DNA of 64,000 bases from Nitrospira sp. GTDB taxonomy: Bacteria > Nitrospirota > Nitrospiria > Nitrospirales > Nitrospiraceae. Positions 22,902 through 31,474 of the stretch are shown piece by piece. The stretch covers positions 114,442 through 178,441 of the forward strand of contig JAOUHJ010000001.1 of the NCBI GenBank assembly GCA_029865225.1. Reading direction: 5' to 3'. The notes under the pieces are model-generated. The model was not told the origin of the DNA, searched no databases, and saw nothing but the letters and a program-made list of their open reading frames with translations. A program made the position numbers and the translations under genes. Each line of letters starts with the position of its first letter. The first letter of the stretch is position 1.

Positions 22902-24073
22902 GCCTCAGTGCATACGGGCTCTTGCTCTATGTCCTGGCCGTCATGCTGTGCTGGGCGCCGGCAACTGCGGTGGCGGGCTCCTATGCTCGGATCGCCACAC
23001 CGGCTGCCCAGGCGGTGACGCTGGCGGCGCAGCGAGGGGCGATCAGTACGGCGCTTGGCAGTGCGATTGCCCAGGCGAGCGGCACGAGTGTCGCGGTGCG
23101 GCTGGTCACGGCCGGGGCCGGGGGCTGGCCGGTCTTGGGCGTGCTGGCGGGATTGACGCTGCTGTCCGTGGCGCTCAACAACGGGCAAGTGGCCGAGATC
23201 AAGAATGCCACAGCTGGTCCAAGTGGGGTGTCGGTGGATGGGGTGGTCGTCCCGCAAGGCACGTTGCATTCATGTCCCGGCCATCCGGATTGTGATGCGA
23301 GTGCCGCGCAAGGGATTTCCATCCCCACCACCTATTGTTTGACGGGTCCGCCCTATCCGACGGTACCGGCCGGGTGGCAAGGCTGGTTTCTCAAGCCGTC
23401 GGGCTGTTGGGCCTATCCTGAGCCGGGCTCGTCGCCTGGCGTCCTCGTGCCCGGGCTCCCCGCCACGCCGCAACAGGTGACGGACTATCTCAATACCCTG
23501 CCAAGCAGCGATCCAAATTCCATCGACAGTAACGCCTCGCCTGTCGGTGCGGGGCACACGGCACCCGGCGCCGATTCGGTCACCACGATCCCCATCGATG
23601 CGACGGACGTGTCGACCCAGGTGGTGCCCACCTCACAGGTGACCCCCGATGATGTCGTGGTCAACCCGGATGCGACGCCACCGGCTGGCACCCAAACGAC
23701 CTCCAGCACCAGCCAACAGACGACGACCACCACAACCACCACCACGAATCCGGATGGCTCGACGACGACGCAGGATGACACCACTACGACCGTGCAATGT
23801 TCGACCGGTGAGCATGACCTCCGGTCCTTTGGCTCGATTCTCGATGAGCACCTCACCACCTGGCGAGGCTCCGGCATTGCGGGACAACTGGCGCTCTTAC
23901 AATCGCTCACCTGGCCGTCGGATCTGCCAACCATCAGTCTGAGCTCGTCACTCTTTGGGAACTTCTCCGTCAACTTCAACGACTGGTCCGGGATGTTTCT
24001 GGCCCTTCGCGCGATTGTCATCGCGGGGGCCAGTTTCGCCGCCTATCGCATCATCTTTGTGGGGAATGGCTAG
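22844..24073 (+). CDS. pIII-like adsorption protein (409 aa)
   Basis: It has an N-terminal signal segment (SAYGLLLYVLAVMLCWAP), a soluble N-domain with several cysteines, a Thr/Ser-rich linker at about residues 285-325 (a run of Thr) and a C-terminal membrane anchor (FLALRAIVIAGASFAAYRII). This is the architecture of filamentous-phage attachment proteins, which bind the host pilus at the virion tip. Its position before the pVI- and Zot-like genes agrees. The exact start is uncertain because the 31-aa frame overlaps it. Confidence 0.75.
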   Translation: MDDVLSRLFSHRPPLRAALSLSAYGLLLYVLAVMLCWAPATAVAGSYARIATPAAQAVTLAAQRGAISTALGSAIAQASGTSVAVRLVTAGAGGWPVLGVLAGLTLLSVALNNGQVAEIKNATAGPSGVSVDGVVVPQGTLHSCPGHPDCDASAAQGISIPTTYCLTGPPYPTVPAGWQGWFLKPSGCWAYPEPGSSPGVLVPGLPATPQQVTDYLNTLPSSDPNSIDSNASPVGAGHTAPGADSVTTIPIDATDVSTQVVPTSQVTPDDVVVNPDATPPAGTQTTSSTSQQTTTTTTTTTNPDGSTTTQDDTTTTVQCSTGEHDLRSFGSILDEHLTTWRGSGIAGQLALLQSLTWPSDLPTISLSSSLFGNFSVNFNDWSGMFLALRAIVIAGASFAAYRIIFVGNG

Positions 24074-24076
24074 ACC

Positions 24077-24352
24077 ATGACGGCACTCTTGAACCTCATC
24101 TACTGTTTTCTGCTCGACATGATCCTGTCCTTTGCCGATGTCTGGAAGGGCGGTTGGGATTCGGTCCTCAGCGTGGCCGATCAGCTCTTGGCCTCCATCG
24201 GCACTGGCTCCCTGAGTGCGCCGGTCATTCCGATTCAATACACCTGGGTCCTCGGAGCCACCGGCATGAGTCAAGCCGTGGCCATCATCGCGTCGGCCAT
24301 GTTGGTGCGGTTTATGCTGCAAGCGATTCCCTTTGTCCGGTGGGGCTCATGA
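24077..24352 (+). CDS. pVI-like (DUF2523-type) minor coat protein (91 aa)
   Basis: Three hydrophobic segments are present (LLNLIYCFLLDMILSF, a central one, and AVAIIASAMLVRFMLQAIPF). This short multi-span protein just upstream of zot is the usual pVI/Ace position. The stop overlaps the zot start (ATGA). Confidence 0.7.
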   Translation: MTALLNLIYCFLLDMILSFADVWKGGWDSVLSVADQLLASIGTGSLSAPVIPIQYTWVLGATGMSQAVAIIASAMLVRFMLQAIPFVRWGS

Positions 24353-25494
24353 TTACCTTACTCGAAGGGACCCCCGGCAGTGGGAAATCCTATTACGCGG
24401 TGGCGGACTATCTGCTCCCCTGGCTTCGTGCCGGACGCCGTCTCTATGTGGCGGTGGATGGGTTCTATTTGGATCGGCTGGCGCTCTTTGAAGGACGGTC
24501 GCTTCCAGAACTCCAGCAGCAAGTCACGCTCTGGACGGACCGGCATGCGATTCCGTCGCTCCTGCTCTCGATTGAGCCCGGCTCGGCTGTGTGTTTGGAC
24601 GAAGCTCAGACGATCTTCCGGGCGAAGGAGAAGGTCCCCGCCGAGATTCTGCGCTGGCTCGAAACCCATCGCCATTATGGCGTGGATCTGCTCCTCATGG
24701 CCCAAGACTATCGGCAGCTGACCTCTGGGGTCACGAGGCTTGTCGAAAGCACGATCAAGTTCCGCCGCATGGAACGGTTCGGCATGCGCCGACGCTTTCA
24801 AGGCTTCGTGCGAGGGAATCCCGAAGAGACCGAGGTGATCCGGACCCTCATCGGACGCTATGAGCCCACGATCTACGCCTACTATTCGAGCTATGCCACC
24901 AGTGGCATCACGGAGGAACGACGCATGAAAACGATCTTATCGAGCCCGTTACTTCTCATCGGACTGTTCGGGCTCATCGGAGCCCTTGGCTTCATCGGCT
25001 GGGGGACGTGGTTCTCGGGGACGAAGCCCTCAGCCGCGCAGCTTCCAGCTCCACCGAACAGCGTAAAGCCTCTTTCACTTGGCACAGTCGAGCCACTGGT
25101 TTCATCTGACGCTCCGACACCATTGTCCGCCACTACTGCTCCGGCAGTCACCTCGGAGCGACTGCGGATTGAAGGCGGCATCGTCATGAACGGCAAGGCC
25201 TACTGGGTTGATGCGCAGGGGCGCATTCTGACCGCCGGACAGATTACTGCGCTCGTCGGTGCTCCTGTGACGGAGCAGATCGTGAACGGGGTCCCGAGTT
25301 TAGTCTCGGATCGTATTCTCTGGGGTGGCGAAGGGAGTCCACCGGTTCTTCCTCAACTGCTGGCCCGTCAACCGCTCGACGAAGTCGCGGCCGAGGCTTC
25401 ACCGCTGTTCAACGAGCACGCAGACAAGCCGGATGTGAAATGTATCGGTGTCGATAACCAGGAACGAGTGTGCGATGGATCAAGCCGCGATTGA
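24349..25494 (+). CDS. zot: Zot/pI-like phage assembly ATPase (381 aa)
   Basis: The Walker A motif GTPGSGKS is at residues 7-14 and a Walker B-like CLDEAQ follows near residue 83. A single transmembrane segment lies at about 196-218 (SSPLLLIGLFGLIGALGF), then a periplasmic C-terminal part. Zot/pI drives extrusion of filamentous phage through the envelope. Despite the name there is no reason to infer a toxin here. It overlaps the pVI-like gene by 4 bases, so it is translationally coupled. Confidence 0.85.
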   Translation: MITLLEGTPGSGKSYYAVADYLLPWLRAGRRLYVAVDGFYLDRLALFEGRSLPELQQQVTLWTDRHAIPSLLLSIEPGSAVCLDEAQTIFRAKEKVPAEILRWLETHRHYGVDLLLMAQDYRQLTSGVTRLVESTIKFRRMERFGMRRRFQGFVRGNPEETEVIRTLIGRYEPTIYAYYSSYATSGITEERRMKTILSSPLLLIGLFGLIGALGFIGWGTWFSGTKPSAAQLPAPPNSVKPLSLGTVEPLVSSDAPTPLSATTAPAVTSERLRIEGGIVMNGKAYWVDAQGRILTAGQITALVGAPVTEQIVNGVPSLVSDRILWGGEGSPPVLPQLLARQPLDEVAAEASPLFNEHADKPDVKCIGVDNQERVCDGSSRD

Positions 25495-25582
25495 TGCCGC
25501 GGTCTTCTGGGCAGCGGCCCTGTATCTCGGGGGCTTCACGGTCGGCATCATCGTCAGATTGATGCTGGGTCCGTACTTGTAG
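25475..25582 (+). CDS. Tiny membrane protein after zot (35 aa)
   Basis: ATG at 25475, inside the zot 3' end. The frame encodes one membrane span (AVFWAAALYLGGFTVGIIV) and ends in a stop 21 bases before the coat gene. Probably a phage tip or assembly component; no family assigned. Confidence 0.5.
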   Translation: MDQAAIDAAVFWAAALYLGGFTVGIIVRLMLGPYL

Positions 25583-25603
25583 CCCAGAAAGGAGGTGAGG
25601 CGT

Positions 25604-25813
25604 ATGAGGAAGTTCTGGCAAGGTCTCTCGCTAGCCGTCCTCGGGGTCCTGATCAGTGCACACAGCGCGCTGGCGCAGGTGTTCCCGGTGGATACGGCCA
25701 GCACCACGACGATCTCCAACGTGAAGGCCGATATTGTGGCCTGGGGTGTCGTGTTCATTGGGGTGGCGCTCACGATCTACGCCTATAAGCGTGTCAAATC
25801 ACTGGTCCACTAA
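25604..25813 (+). CDS. Major coat protein (pVIII-like) with signal peptide (69 aa)
   Basis: The signal peptide (MRKFWQGLSLAVLGVLISAH, cut after ALA) leaves a mature chain of about 45 residues: an amphipathic N-part, one membrane span (IVAWGVVFIGVALTIYAY) and a basic tail (KRVKSLVH), the textbook order of a filamentous coat protein. AAAGGAGG precedes; a GTG nine bases upstream is an alternative start. Confidence 0.75.
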   Translation: MRKFWQGLSLAVLGVLISAHSALAQVFPVDTASTTTISNVKADIVAWGVVFIGVALTIYAYKRVKSLVH

Positions 25814-25936
25814 GGCGTAGGCCGAGTGGCTCCTGCAACGCGTGGCAGGAGCTGCTCTGTGAACACAGGAGCGTAACGAAGAAGACAACGACAGAGGACG
25901 AATGGCGAAGACACGAGAAAGAGAGAGGACAACATC

Positions 25937-26080
25937 ATGGCGTGGGCGACCGTCGCATCGGATCTGCATCAACTGGGCAATTCACTGTCGGCGGACATCA
26001 TCGGCTGGGGAGCGGCAGTTATTGGCATCGCGCTCACGGCTTCCGCTGTGCTCTGGGTGTTGCGGATTCTTCGAAGCTGA
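25937..26080 (+). CDS. Second coat-like membrane protein (47 aa)
   Basis: No signal peptide, but the chain SLSADIIGWGAAVIGIALTA then a basic end (LRILRS) parallels the mature coat protein at 25604 (KADIVAWGVVFIGVAL). It has a GA-rich ribosome-binding site. It may be a leaderless second coat or a structural minor protein. Confidence 0.6.
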   Translation: MAWATVASDLHQLGNSLSADIIGWGAAVIGIALTASAVLWVLRILRS

Positions 26081-26083
26081 CCC

Positions 26084-26587
26084 TCACGGCCAGCCGTCGT
26101 CAGCAAAGCTATAGTGGCGCGCCTCCCCTAGGATGACATGATCCAACAGCGTGATGCCCAACAATTCCCCGACTTCGCGCAGTCGTTTGGTCAACAGGCG
26201 ATCTTCCTGACTGGGCGCACTGTCTCCCGAGGGATGGTTATGGCTGGCCAACCAGGCCGCGGCGTTCATCACGATCAGTGGCTTGAACACTTCTCGCGGA
26301 TGGACGATCGAGAGCGTCAATGTGCCGACCGACACCAGATTGATTCCGATGGCGCGATGTTTGGCATCGAGCCCGCAGACGAGAAAGTGTTCTCGATCCA
26401 GGCCCTCAAAACAGGGCCGGAACAACTCGACGGCGGTGAGCGAATCACGAATCGGTTCAGCTGTCCCGGTTCCCTCCGTCTCACAGACCAGGGTGACCCG
26501 ATACCGAGGAGCTCGATACGGCTCCGCTGGCCCGATGGATGCCGATGGCCGATTGCCTGCTGCTGCGAGTCGCACTTCTTTCTTCAT
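26084..26587 (-). CDS. radC: RadC-like JAB/MPN-domain protein (167 aa)
   Basis: The metal-site signature HNHPSG is at residues 116-121, with D129 and the upstream E66 completing the JAMM pattern. It lacks the N-terminal HhH of chromosomal RadC, as is usual for mobile-element versions. Start at 26585-26587 after AAGGAGG. It is on the opposite strand from the phage genes and converges on the coat gene. The role of phage and island RadC proteins is not settled. Confidence 0.8.
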   Translation of the reverse strand: MKKEVRLAAAGNRPSASIGPAEPYRAPRYRVTLVCETEGTGTAEPIRDSLTAVELFRPCFEGLDREHFLVCGLDAKHRAIGINLVSVGTLTLSIVHPREVFKPLIVMNAAAWLASHNHPSGDSAPSQEDRLLTKRLREVGELLGITLLDHVILGEARHYSFADDGWP

Positions 26588-26810
26588 CCGAATTCCTCCT
26601 TCCAAGATAGGCCCCACCCCGCACACAACCCGGGGGTGGGGCAGAAGGAGGAGGAGGGCGGAGCGTCTCGCAGCGGGCAGGCCTGGACAGGCAGTTCGGG
26701 AAGGCCTGATCTGCTGCTCCCTCGCGAGAGCCCGCCCCCGCTGGGGCCTTTTCGCTAAGCCTATTGGCTTTCCGCAGCTGGTGACTGCGCGTACAAGAAG
26801 GAAGATGGTC

Positions 26811-27131
26811 ATGTTGTTAACTGTTCAGGATTTGTCAAAGCGACTGCAGATCAAGTCATCGACTCTGTATGCGTGGGTTGCACAAGGCAAAATTCCCTCG
26901 TTGAAGCTGAACGGCCTCATTCGATTCAATCCCAGCACGATCGAGGGATGGCTCACCGCCTCCTCCACCGCAACTGAACGGAAAAGAGACGATAAAATCG
27001 CCGTCAATCGCTCCATCCAACCTATCGATCGAGTCATTGCTGATGCCAAGCGAGCCGTTTATACTCCTCGGCGCGGAAGACCAGACGAAGACAGGGCCAA
27101 CACAAAGGAGGTTGGTTATGGCTCTGTTTAG
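26811..27131 (+). CDS. Excisionase-like HTH protein (106 aa)
   Basis: MLLTVQDLSKRLQIKSSTLY, with IPSLKLNGLIRFNPSTIEGW, is a MerR/Xis-type winged HTH; a basic tail follows. It overlaps the integrase start by 14 bases, so the two are coupled, as for recombination directionality factors. ATG at 26811 is preferred; ATG at 26805 is possible. Confidence 0.7.
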   Translation: MLLTVQDLSKRLQIKSSTLYAWVAQGKIPSLKLNGLIRFNPSTIEGWLTASSTATERKRDDKIAVNRSIQPIDRVIADAKRAVYTPRRGRPDEDRANTKEVGYGSV

Positions 27132-28208
27132 ACGAGGGGAGGTCTGGTGGATGCGATTCAATTATCAGGGAAAGCAGATCAGGCGATCGACCGAGGTCTC
27201 GGATCGGAAACTCGCGGAACGGATTTATCACAAAGTGCGGGGGCAGATTGCAGAGGGCAAGTGGTTCGAACGGCAGCCGGGAGAAGACAAGACCGTGCAA
27301 GAATTGATGGACCGGTATCTTCACGAATACTCATCGGTGAATAAGGCTGCGACGACACACAAGCGTGACTATAGCCTCTCCGCGCATCTCACCCAGGCCT
27401 TTGGCTTCTATCCACTCACGAGTGTCCGGCCGTCGATGCTCTCGGAGTATAAGACGCGACGGCGACTCGAAGGGGCGGCACCCAAAACCGTGAATGATGA
27501 GCTCAAGCTCCTCAGCCATGCGTACAAATTAGCCACGATGGAATGGGAATGGGTGACGGAGAATCCGGTCCTCAAGGTATCCCGAGAAAAAGTGCGAAAC
27601 TCGATTGAACGCTGGTTAACGCAGGACGAAGAGAAACGATTGCTTGCGGCTTCATGCCCATGGCTACGGGAGATTCTGCTCTTCGCCCTGCATACGGGAC
27701 TCCGGCAGAGCGAGATCCTCAATCTCCAATGGCTGCAGGTGGACCTTTTCCGGAGGACGCTGACGATCCTCGAGCAGAAAAATGGAGCGAAGGATACCTT
27801 GCCCCTGAATGACACTGCTCTTGAGGTGCTGGCGGCCAGAGCCCGAGTGGAACCGCTTCAAACGGGCTACGTCTTTGCCAATGAGGTTGGAAACCGGAGA
27901 GATGCGAGAAACCTTCTTCGAGCGTTCTATCCGGCGTTAACCGAGGCGAAGATCGACACCTTCCGGTTTCATGACTTGCGGCACACCTGGGCCACCAGAC
28001 TCGTACAAGCCGGCGTGGATCTTTATGTCGTGCAAAAGCTCGGACGGTGGAAGACCATCACAATGGTGATGCGGTATGCCCACCATTACCCGGAAAGCTT
28101 ACGAGCAGGAGCTGAGGTGTTAGACCGACTTCGAAAGGAAAGTAGCACAAAAATAGCACAGTCGGTCGAGAGAGCACAGACTGTACCGTTGCAAGCCATT
28201 GAAAACGT

Positions 28209-28230
<22 letters not shown>
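27118..28230 (+). CDS. Tyrosine recombinase (integrase) (370 aa)
   Basis: The catalytic set is visible: R196 (HTGLRQSE), H285 and R288 (FHDLRH), W311 (LGRW) and Y320 (MRYAHH). The arm-binding domain lies in residues 1-60 and the core-binding SAM-like domain in about 60-150. AAGGAGG precedes the ATG. The stop lies within the tRNA-Arg gene, inside the att repeat, so integration regenerates both gene ends. It catalyses insertion and excision of the island at tRNA-Arg. Confidence 0.9.
28143..28160. promoter_or_regulatory. Tandem TAGCACA motif, possible recombinase arm site (right)
   Basis: TAGCACA-N4-TAGCACA within the integrase 3' end, about 50 bp inside the right repeat. Same spacing as at 948-964 and 10853-10870. 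Confidence 0.45.
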
Positions 28231-28285
<55 letters not shown>

Positions 28286-28349
28286 AGCGGAGCTACATGA
28301 TCATGTTAGGGCGAGGCTTGTCAAGGTTGAGAGGAGGGAATCGGAACTG

Positions 28350-28850
28350 CTACAGCCTCGCGAGAATCTCATCAGCAACTTGCGAGAGAGATCGTCCTTC
28401 CGTCTCGATGACATAGTCCCCCGCCGCTTGATACTTTGGCAGACGGTCCTGAAGGACATCTTGAATTTCATCAATAAACGACTTGGTTCCTGTGAGTGAA
28501 GGTCTTTGCGTATCCGACCCGATTCGCTTGGCAATGGTCTCGACCGAGGCAGTCAGCCAGAACAACTTCCCGGTCTGCTTTAATACATCAACGTTCTGCG
28601 ATCGAAGGATGGCGCCACCACCCGTATCGATGATCAGTCCATTCTGACCCGCCAATTCCTGACAAACCTTGGACTCCAGATCACGAAAATATTCCCATCC
28701 ATGTTGCTCAACGATTGCAGGAATGGTTTGTCCTGCCAATCTCACGACTTCTGCATCCGTCGACAGAAGAGGACGATCAAGCCGTGCCGCCAAAACCTTC
28801 CCCACACTACTCTTTCCCGTCCCTCGATAGCCGATCAGCACCACATTCAT
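28350..28850 (-). CDS. aroK: Shikimate kinase (166 aa)
   Basis: Phosphorylates shikimate at O3 using ATP. The P-loop GYRGTGKSS is at residues 7-15, the shikimate-binding region holds GWEYFRDLE, and DTGGG follows. Length is normal. The start overlaps the aroE stop by 4 bases, so the two shikimate-pathway genes are coupled; aroA and aroF lie in another operon about 19 kb on. It is the first core gene after the island. Confidence 0.92.
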   Translation of the reverse strand: MNVVLIGYRGTGKSSVGKVLAARLDRPLLSTDAEVVRLAGQTIPAIVEQHGWEYFRDLESKVCQELAGQNGLIIDTGGGAILRSQNVDVLKQTGKLFWLTASVETIAKRIGSDTQRPSLTGTKSFIDEIQDVLQDRLPKYQAAGDYVIETEGRSLSQVADEILARL

Positions 28851-29701
28851 CGGAAATGAGATTCCAATACTCCGCGCATGGTATCAACCGGAGCTTTCTG
28901 ATTGGTCCAAAGTTCAAACTGCGCAACCGCTTGATGGAGAAACATCTCTAATCCAGGAATCGTTTTGCAGCCCACAGCTTTGGCATCCTTCAGCAATTGT
29001 GTTTCGAGTGGGTTGTAGACAATATCCATCACGGTGAGAGCACGATGCAGAAGTGAAGCAGGAACACAGCTGGCATCGACTTTCGGAGACATCCCAACAG
29101 GCGTGGAATGGATCAACACGTTCGTGTCAGGCAAGATCTTGCGCAGTGAAGACTCATCAAGATGAAGATCTTCGACAGTCGAAGCTGCCTGAGAACGAAG
29201 CTCCTTAGCCAATGACGTCCGTTCACTGTCGTCGATTCCCAATACTGTCAACTTGGCTAGGGATGAGTCCGCCGTGAGTGCAAATGCGATGGCACGCGCC
29301 GCCCCACCAGATCCGATAAGCGTGACGCTTTGACCTTTCAAGTCCACCCCGCCCTCTCGTAACGCTCGTAGCGCGCCAGTCGCGTCTGTGTTGTATCCCG
29401 TAAGATGGCCATTGTCAGAAACGATGGTGTTGATCGCCCCGATTCGCTGAGCCGTCTCTTCCACATGATCAAGCAACGGTATCGCGGCTACCTTGTGAGG
29501 AATCGTCACGCTCGCTCCGCGGAAGTTCCCTAGCGCGCGAAGTCCCCTGAGCGCATCGCTGATGGCTTCGACCTGCCACGCCAGATACACATAATTGAGC
29601 CCGAGCTCTCGAAACGCGGCATTGTGAATGGCAGGCGAAAGAGAATGCCCGACAGGATTTCCAATCACCCCGCAAAATTTCGTCTGTGTATCGATATTCA
29701 T
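28847..29701 (-). CDS. aroE: Shikimate dehydrogenase (284 aa)
   Basis: NADPH-dependent reduction of 3-dehydroshikimate. The N-terminal substrate motif is FCGVIGNPVGHSLSPAIHN, the catalytic Lys lies in TIPHK, NTDATG follows, and the nucleotide-binding loop is GSGGAARA. Cytoplasmic, normal length. It lies directly upstream of aroK with overlapping ATGA, on the minus strand. Confidence 0.93.
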   Translation of the reverse strand: MNIDTQTKFCGVIGNPVGHSLSPAIHNAAFRELGLNYVYLAWQVEAISDALRGLRALGNFRGASVTIPHKVAAIPLLDHVEETAQRIGAINTIVSDNGHLTGYNTDATGALRALREGGVDLKGQSVTLIGSGGAARAIAFALTADSSLAKLTVLGIDDSERTSLAKELRSQAASTVEDLHLDESSLRKILPDTNVLIHSTPVGMSPKVDASCVPASLLHRALTVMDIVYNPLETQLLKDAKAVGCKTIPGLEMFLHQAVAQFELWTNQKAPVDTMRGVLESHFR

Positions 29702-29738
29702 CGTTCTAGGCAGACAGCTCGGTGGATCGGAGAAACGG

Positions 29739-30500
29739 TTAACCCTTGCAGACGGTCATACCTCCATCAATAGGGAACGTCGTTCCGGTAACCCACGTCG
29801 ATTCATCCGAGGCAAGATAGAGAATCAAATTCGCCACTTCCTCAGGCTTTCCCGGACGGCGGATCGCATATTGTGCGAGAATGGACTGGAGCATGTCTGG
29901 ATTTGCCATCAGGGAAGCGGCCATGGGTGTATCGATGAGGCCAGGATTCACCACATTACACCGGATCCCCTCTTGTGCATATTCAACTGCTACCGCACGG
30001 GTAAAGGCGTCTAAGGCCCCCTTAGACGCCGTGTAGGCAGCCAAACCGGACAGGCCCACTAAACTGGCGATTGAGGAAACATTGATAATGGCCCCGCGTC
30101 CCTGTTTCAACATCTGGGGGATCACGGCTCGCGTCATGCGGAAGACCCCGGTCACATTGACGTCAAGCACGTTCGCCCAGGTCGCATCATCGGTCTCGTG
30201 GAGCCGCTTTCCAAAGGCCCCGATCCCGGCATTATTGACCAGCACATCAATTTTCCCAAAACTATCGAGCGTGCGACGGATAATATCCTGCACGTGAGCT
30301 TCATCCGTCACTGAGCCGGCAACACCAAGTACGGTTCCCTTATGGAGTCGGATAACATTCACAACGTGATCCAATTCCTGTTGTCGACGCCCGGTAATCA
30401 CGACCGATGCGCCCTCATCGGCGAAACGCTTGGCGATCGCCTCACCGATTCCCGCATTTCCCCCCGTCACTACCGCAACCTTCCCGTCTAGTCGTTTCAT
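29739..30500 (-). CDS. Short-chain dehydrogenase/reductase (253 aa)
   Basis: Classical SDR: cofactor loop TGGNAGIG (residues 12-19), NNAG, a catalytic Ser in VSSIAS, and YTASK for the Tyr/Lys pair. The C-terminal end (WVTGTTFPIDGGMTV) is typical of FabG and glucose-dehydrogenase-like members. The substrate cannot be named. It overlaps the methyltransferase gene upstream by 4 bases and ends 37 bases before aroE. Confidence 0.85.
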   Translation of the reverse strand: MKRLDGKVAVVTGGNAGIGEAIAKRFADEGASVVITGRRQQELDHVVNVIRLHKGTVLGVAGSVTDEAHVQDIIRRTLDSFGKIDVLVNNAGIGAFGKRLHETDDATWANVLDVNVTGVFRMTRAVIPQMLKQGRGAIINVSSIASLVGLSGLAAYTASKGALDAFTRAVAVEYAQEGIRCNVVNPGLIDTPMAASLMANPDMLQSILAQYAIRRPGKPEEVANLILYLASDESTWVTGTTFPIDGGMTVCKG

Positions 30501-31378
30501 ATGTGCCGGCCCTCTTCTGTGTCGTCAGTCCTGGTCACGCGCTCATCACCACAATTTTCTAATTCATGTTTTGGCCCAAGAACCCCTGGCTCTATCTTGC
30601 GAGCAACCGTGATGAAACCGGAATGGGCAACCATACGATGATCCGGTCGTACACTACGGCCCTGGACCGACCATGTTCGTAATAAGGTCTCAAAAGTCTC
30701 GATCATTCCGAATACCGTGGCTCGCTCGAGCGCTTCTACCGTACGCATGACTTGAGGCACTGTCGGCACAAAACTTAAGTAGATCCCGCCAGAACGAAGC
30801 GCTGCAGCCGCATGGGGAACAACCTGCCAGGGCTCGGGGAGGTCGAGGACCACACGGTCAAAGGAGACGCCGTCGTCAAGGAGATCGATTCCTTCATAGG
30901 CATTTTTTCTGAACGACAATAGGTTGGCTGGATTGATGTACCGTGCAATATTTGCCGCTGCCGTGCTCGCGAAATCGTCCCTGACTTCATAGGTCACCAC
31001 TACGCCGTTTGGACCCACCGCACGCAAGAGCGCCATGGTCAGCGCTCCTGAGCCAGTCCCGGCCTCGAACACCCGAGCTCCCGGATAGATATCAGCCCAC
31101 ATGGGTATGATGGCGAGATCTTTTGGATAGAGAACCTGTGCCCCCCGAGGCATTTTGAGGACATAGTCACCAAACGTCGGGCGAAGCGCCACCATCTTCT
31201 TCCCGCCAGACAGTGTGACGATGGATCCATCAGGACGACCGATGAGGGCATCATGCGCAATCTTTTGGCCGCTAAACTGGTATGTCTCCCCTGCTTTGAG
31301 CGTAAGGGCGTATTGCCGTCTTTTGTGATCGACGAGATGGATCCGGTCACCACTGGACAGTGTAGACATGCCCGGCAT
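30497..31378 (-). CDS. trmI: tRNA (adenine-N1)-methyltransferase, TrmI type (293 aa)
   Basis: SAM-dependent m1A58 methylation of the tRNA T loop. The N-terminal beta domain precedes the Rossmann fold, in which motif I EAGTGSGALT binds SAM, and DLPEPWQ is the usual catalytic-region motif. A start nine bases further in (MSTLSSG) is possible. It opens a minus-strand run with the SDR gene, aroE and aroK. Confidence 0.88.
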   Translation of the reverse strand: MPGMSTLSSGDRIHLVDHKRRQYALTLKAGETYQFSGQKIAHDALIGRPDGSIVTLSGGKKMVALRPTFGDYVLKMPRGAQVLYPKDLAIIPMWADIYPGARVFEAGTGSGALTMALLRAVGPNGVVVTYEVRDDFASTAAANIARYINPANLLSFRKNAYEGIDLLDDGVSFDRVVLDLPEPWQVVPHAAAALRSGGIYLSFVPTVPQVMRTVEALERATVFGMIETFETLLRTWSVQGRSVRPDHRMVAHSGFITVARKIEPGVLGPKHELENCGDERVTRTDDTEEGRHI

Positions 31379-31474
31379 TCTAGGAGGTTCGTTCCTTAGT
31401 TTGCAACCAAGTGCTATTCCTTGATAGGGTACTTGGTGAGCCCTAACATCCTATCATCATTGAAGTTTTTCACG

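Larger units (their letters stand above)
20570..26587 (+). mobile_element. Inovirus-like (filamentous phage) module
   Basis: The order is HTH, Rep, RHH-like, Zn-ribbon, ssDNA-binding protein, tiny membrane protein, pIII-like, pVI-like, Zot/pI, tiny membrane protein, two coat-like proteins and RadC. The assembly set (pIII, DUF2523-like pVI, Zot) plus a rolling-circle Rep is diagnostic of filamentous phages. Genes overlap or abut, as in compact phage genomes. The coat genes lie after zot, not before the pIII gene as in CTXphi. Confidence 0.8.

Noticed and set aside
23700..23790. Repeat array or microsatellite
   Set aside because: It is the coding sequence of the Thr-rich linker in the pIII-like protein.
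24349..25494. Zot as an enterotoxin
   Set aside because: The family is primarily a phage assembly ATPase; the toxic C-terminal fragment of Vibrio Zot cannot be recognised here.
28350..29701. aroK and aroE as island cargo
   Set aside because: They lie outside the repeat, after the intact tRNA, and continue a normal core gene run.
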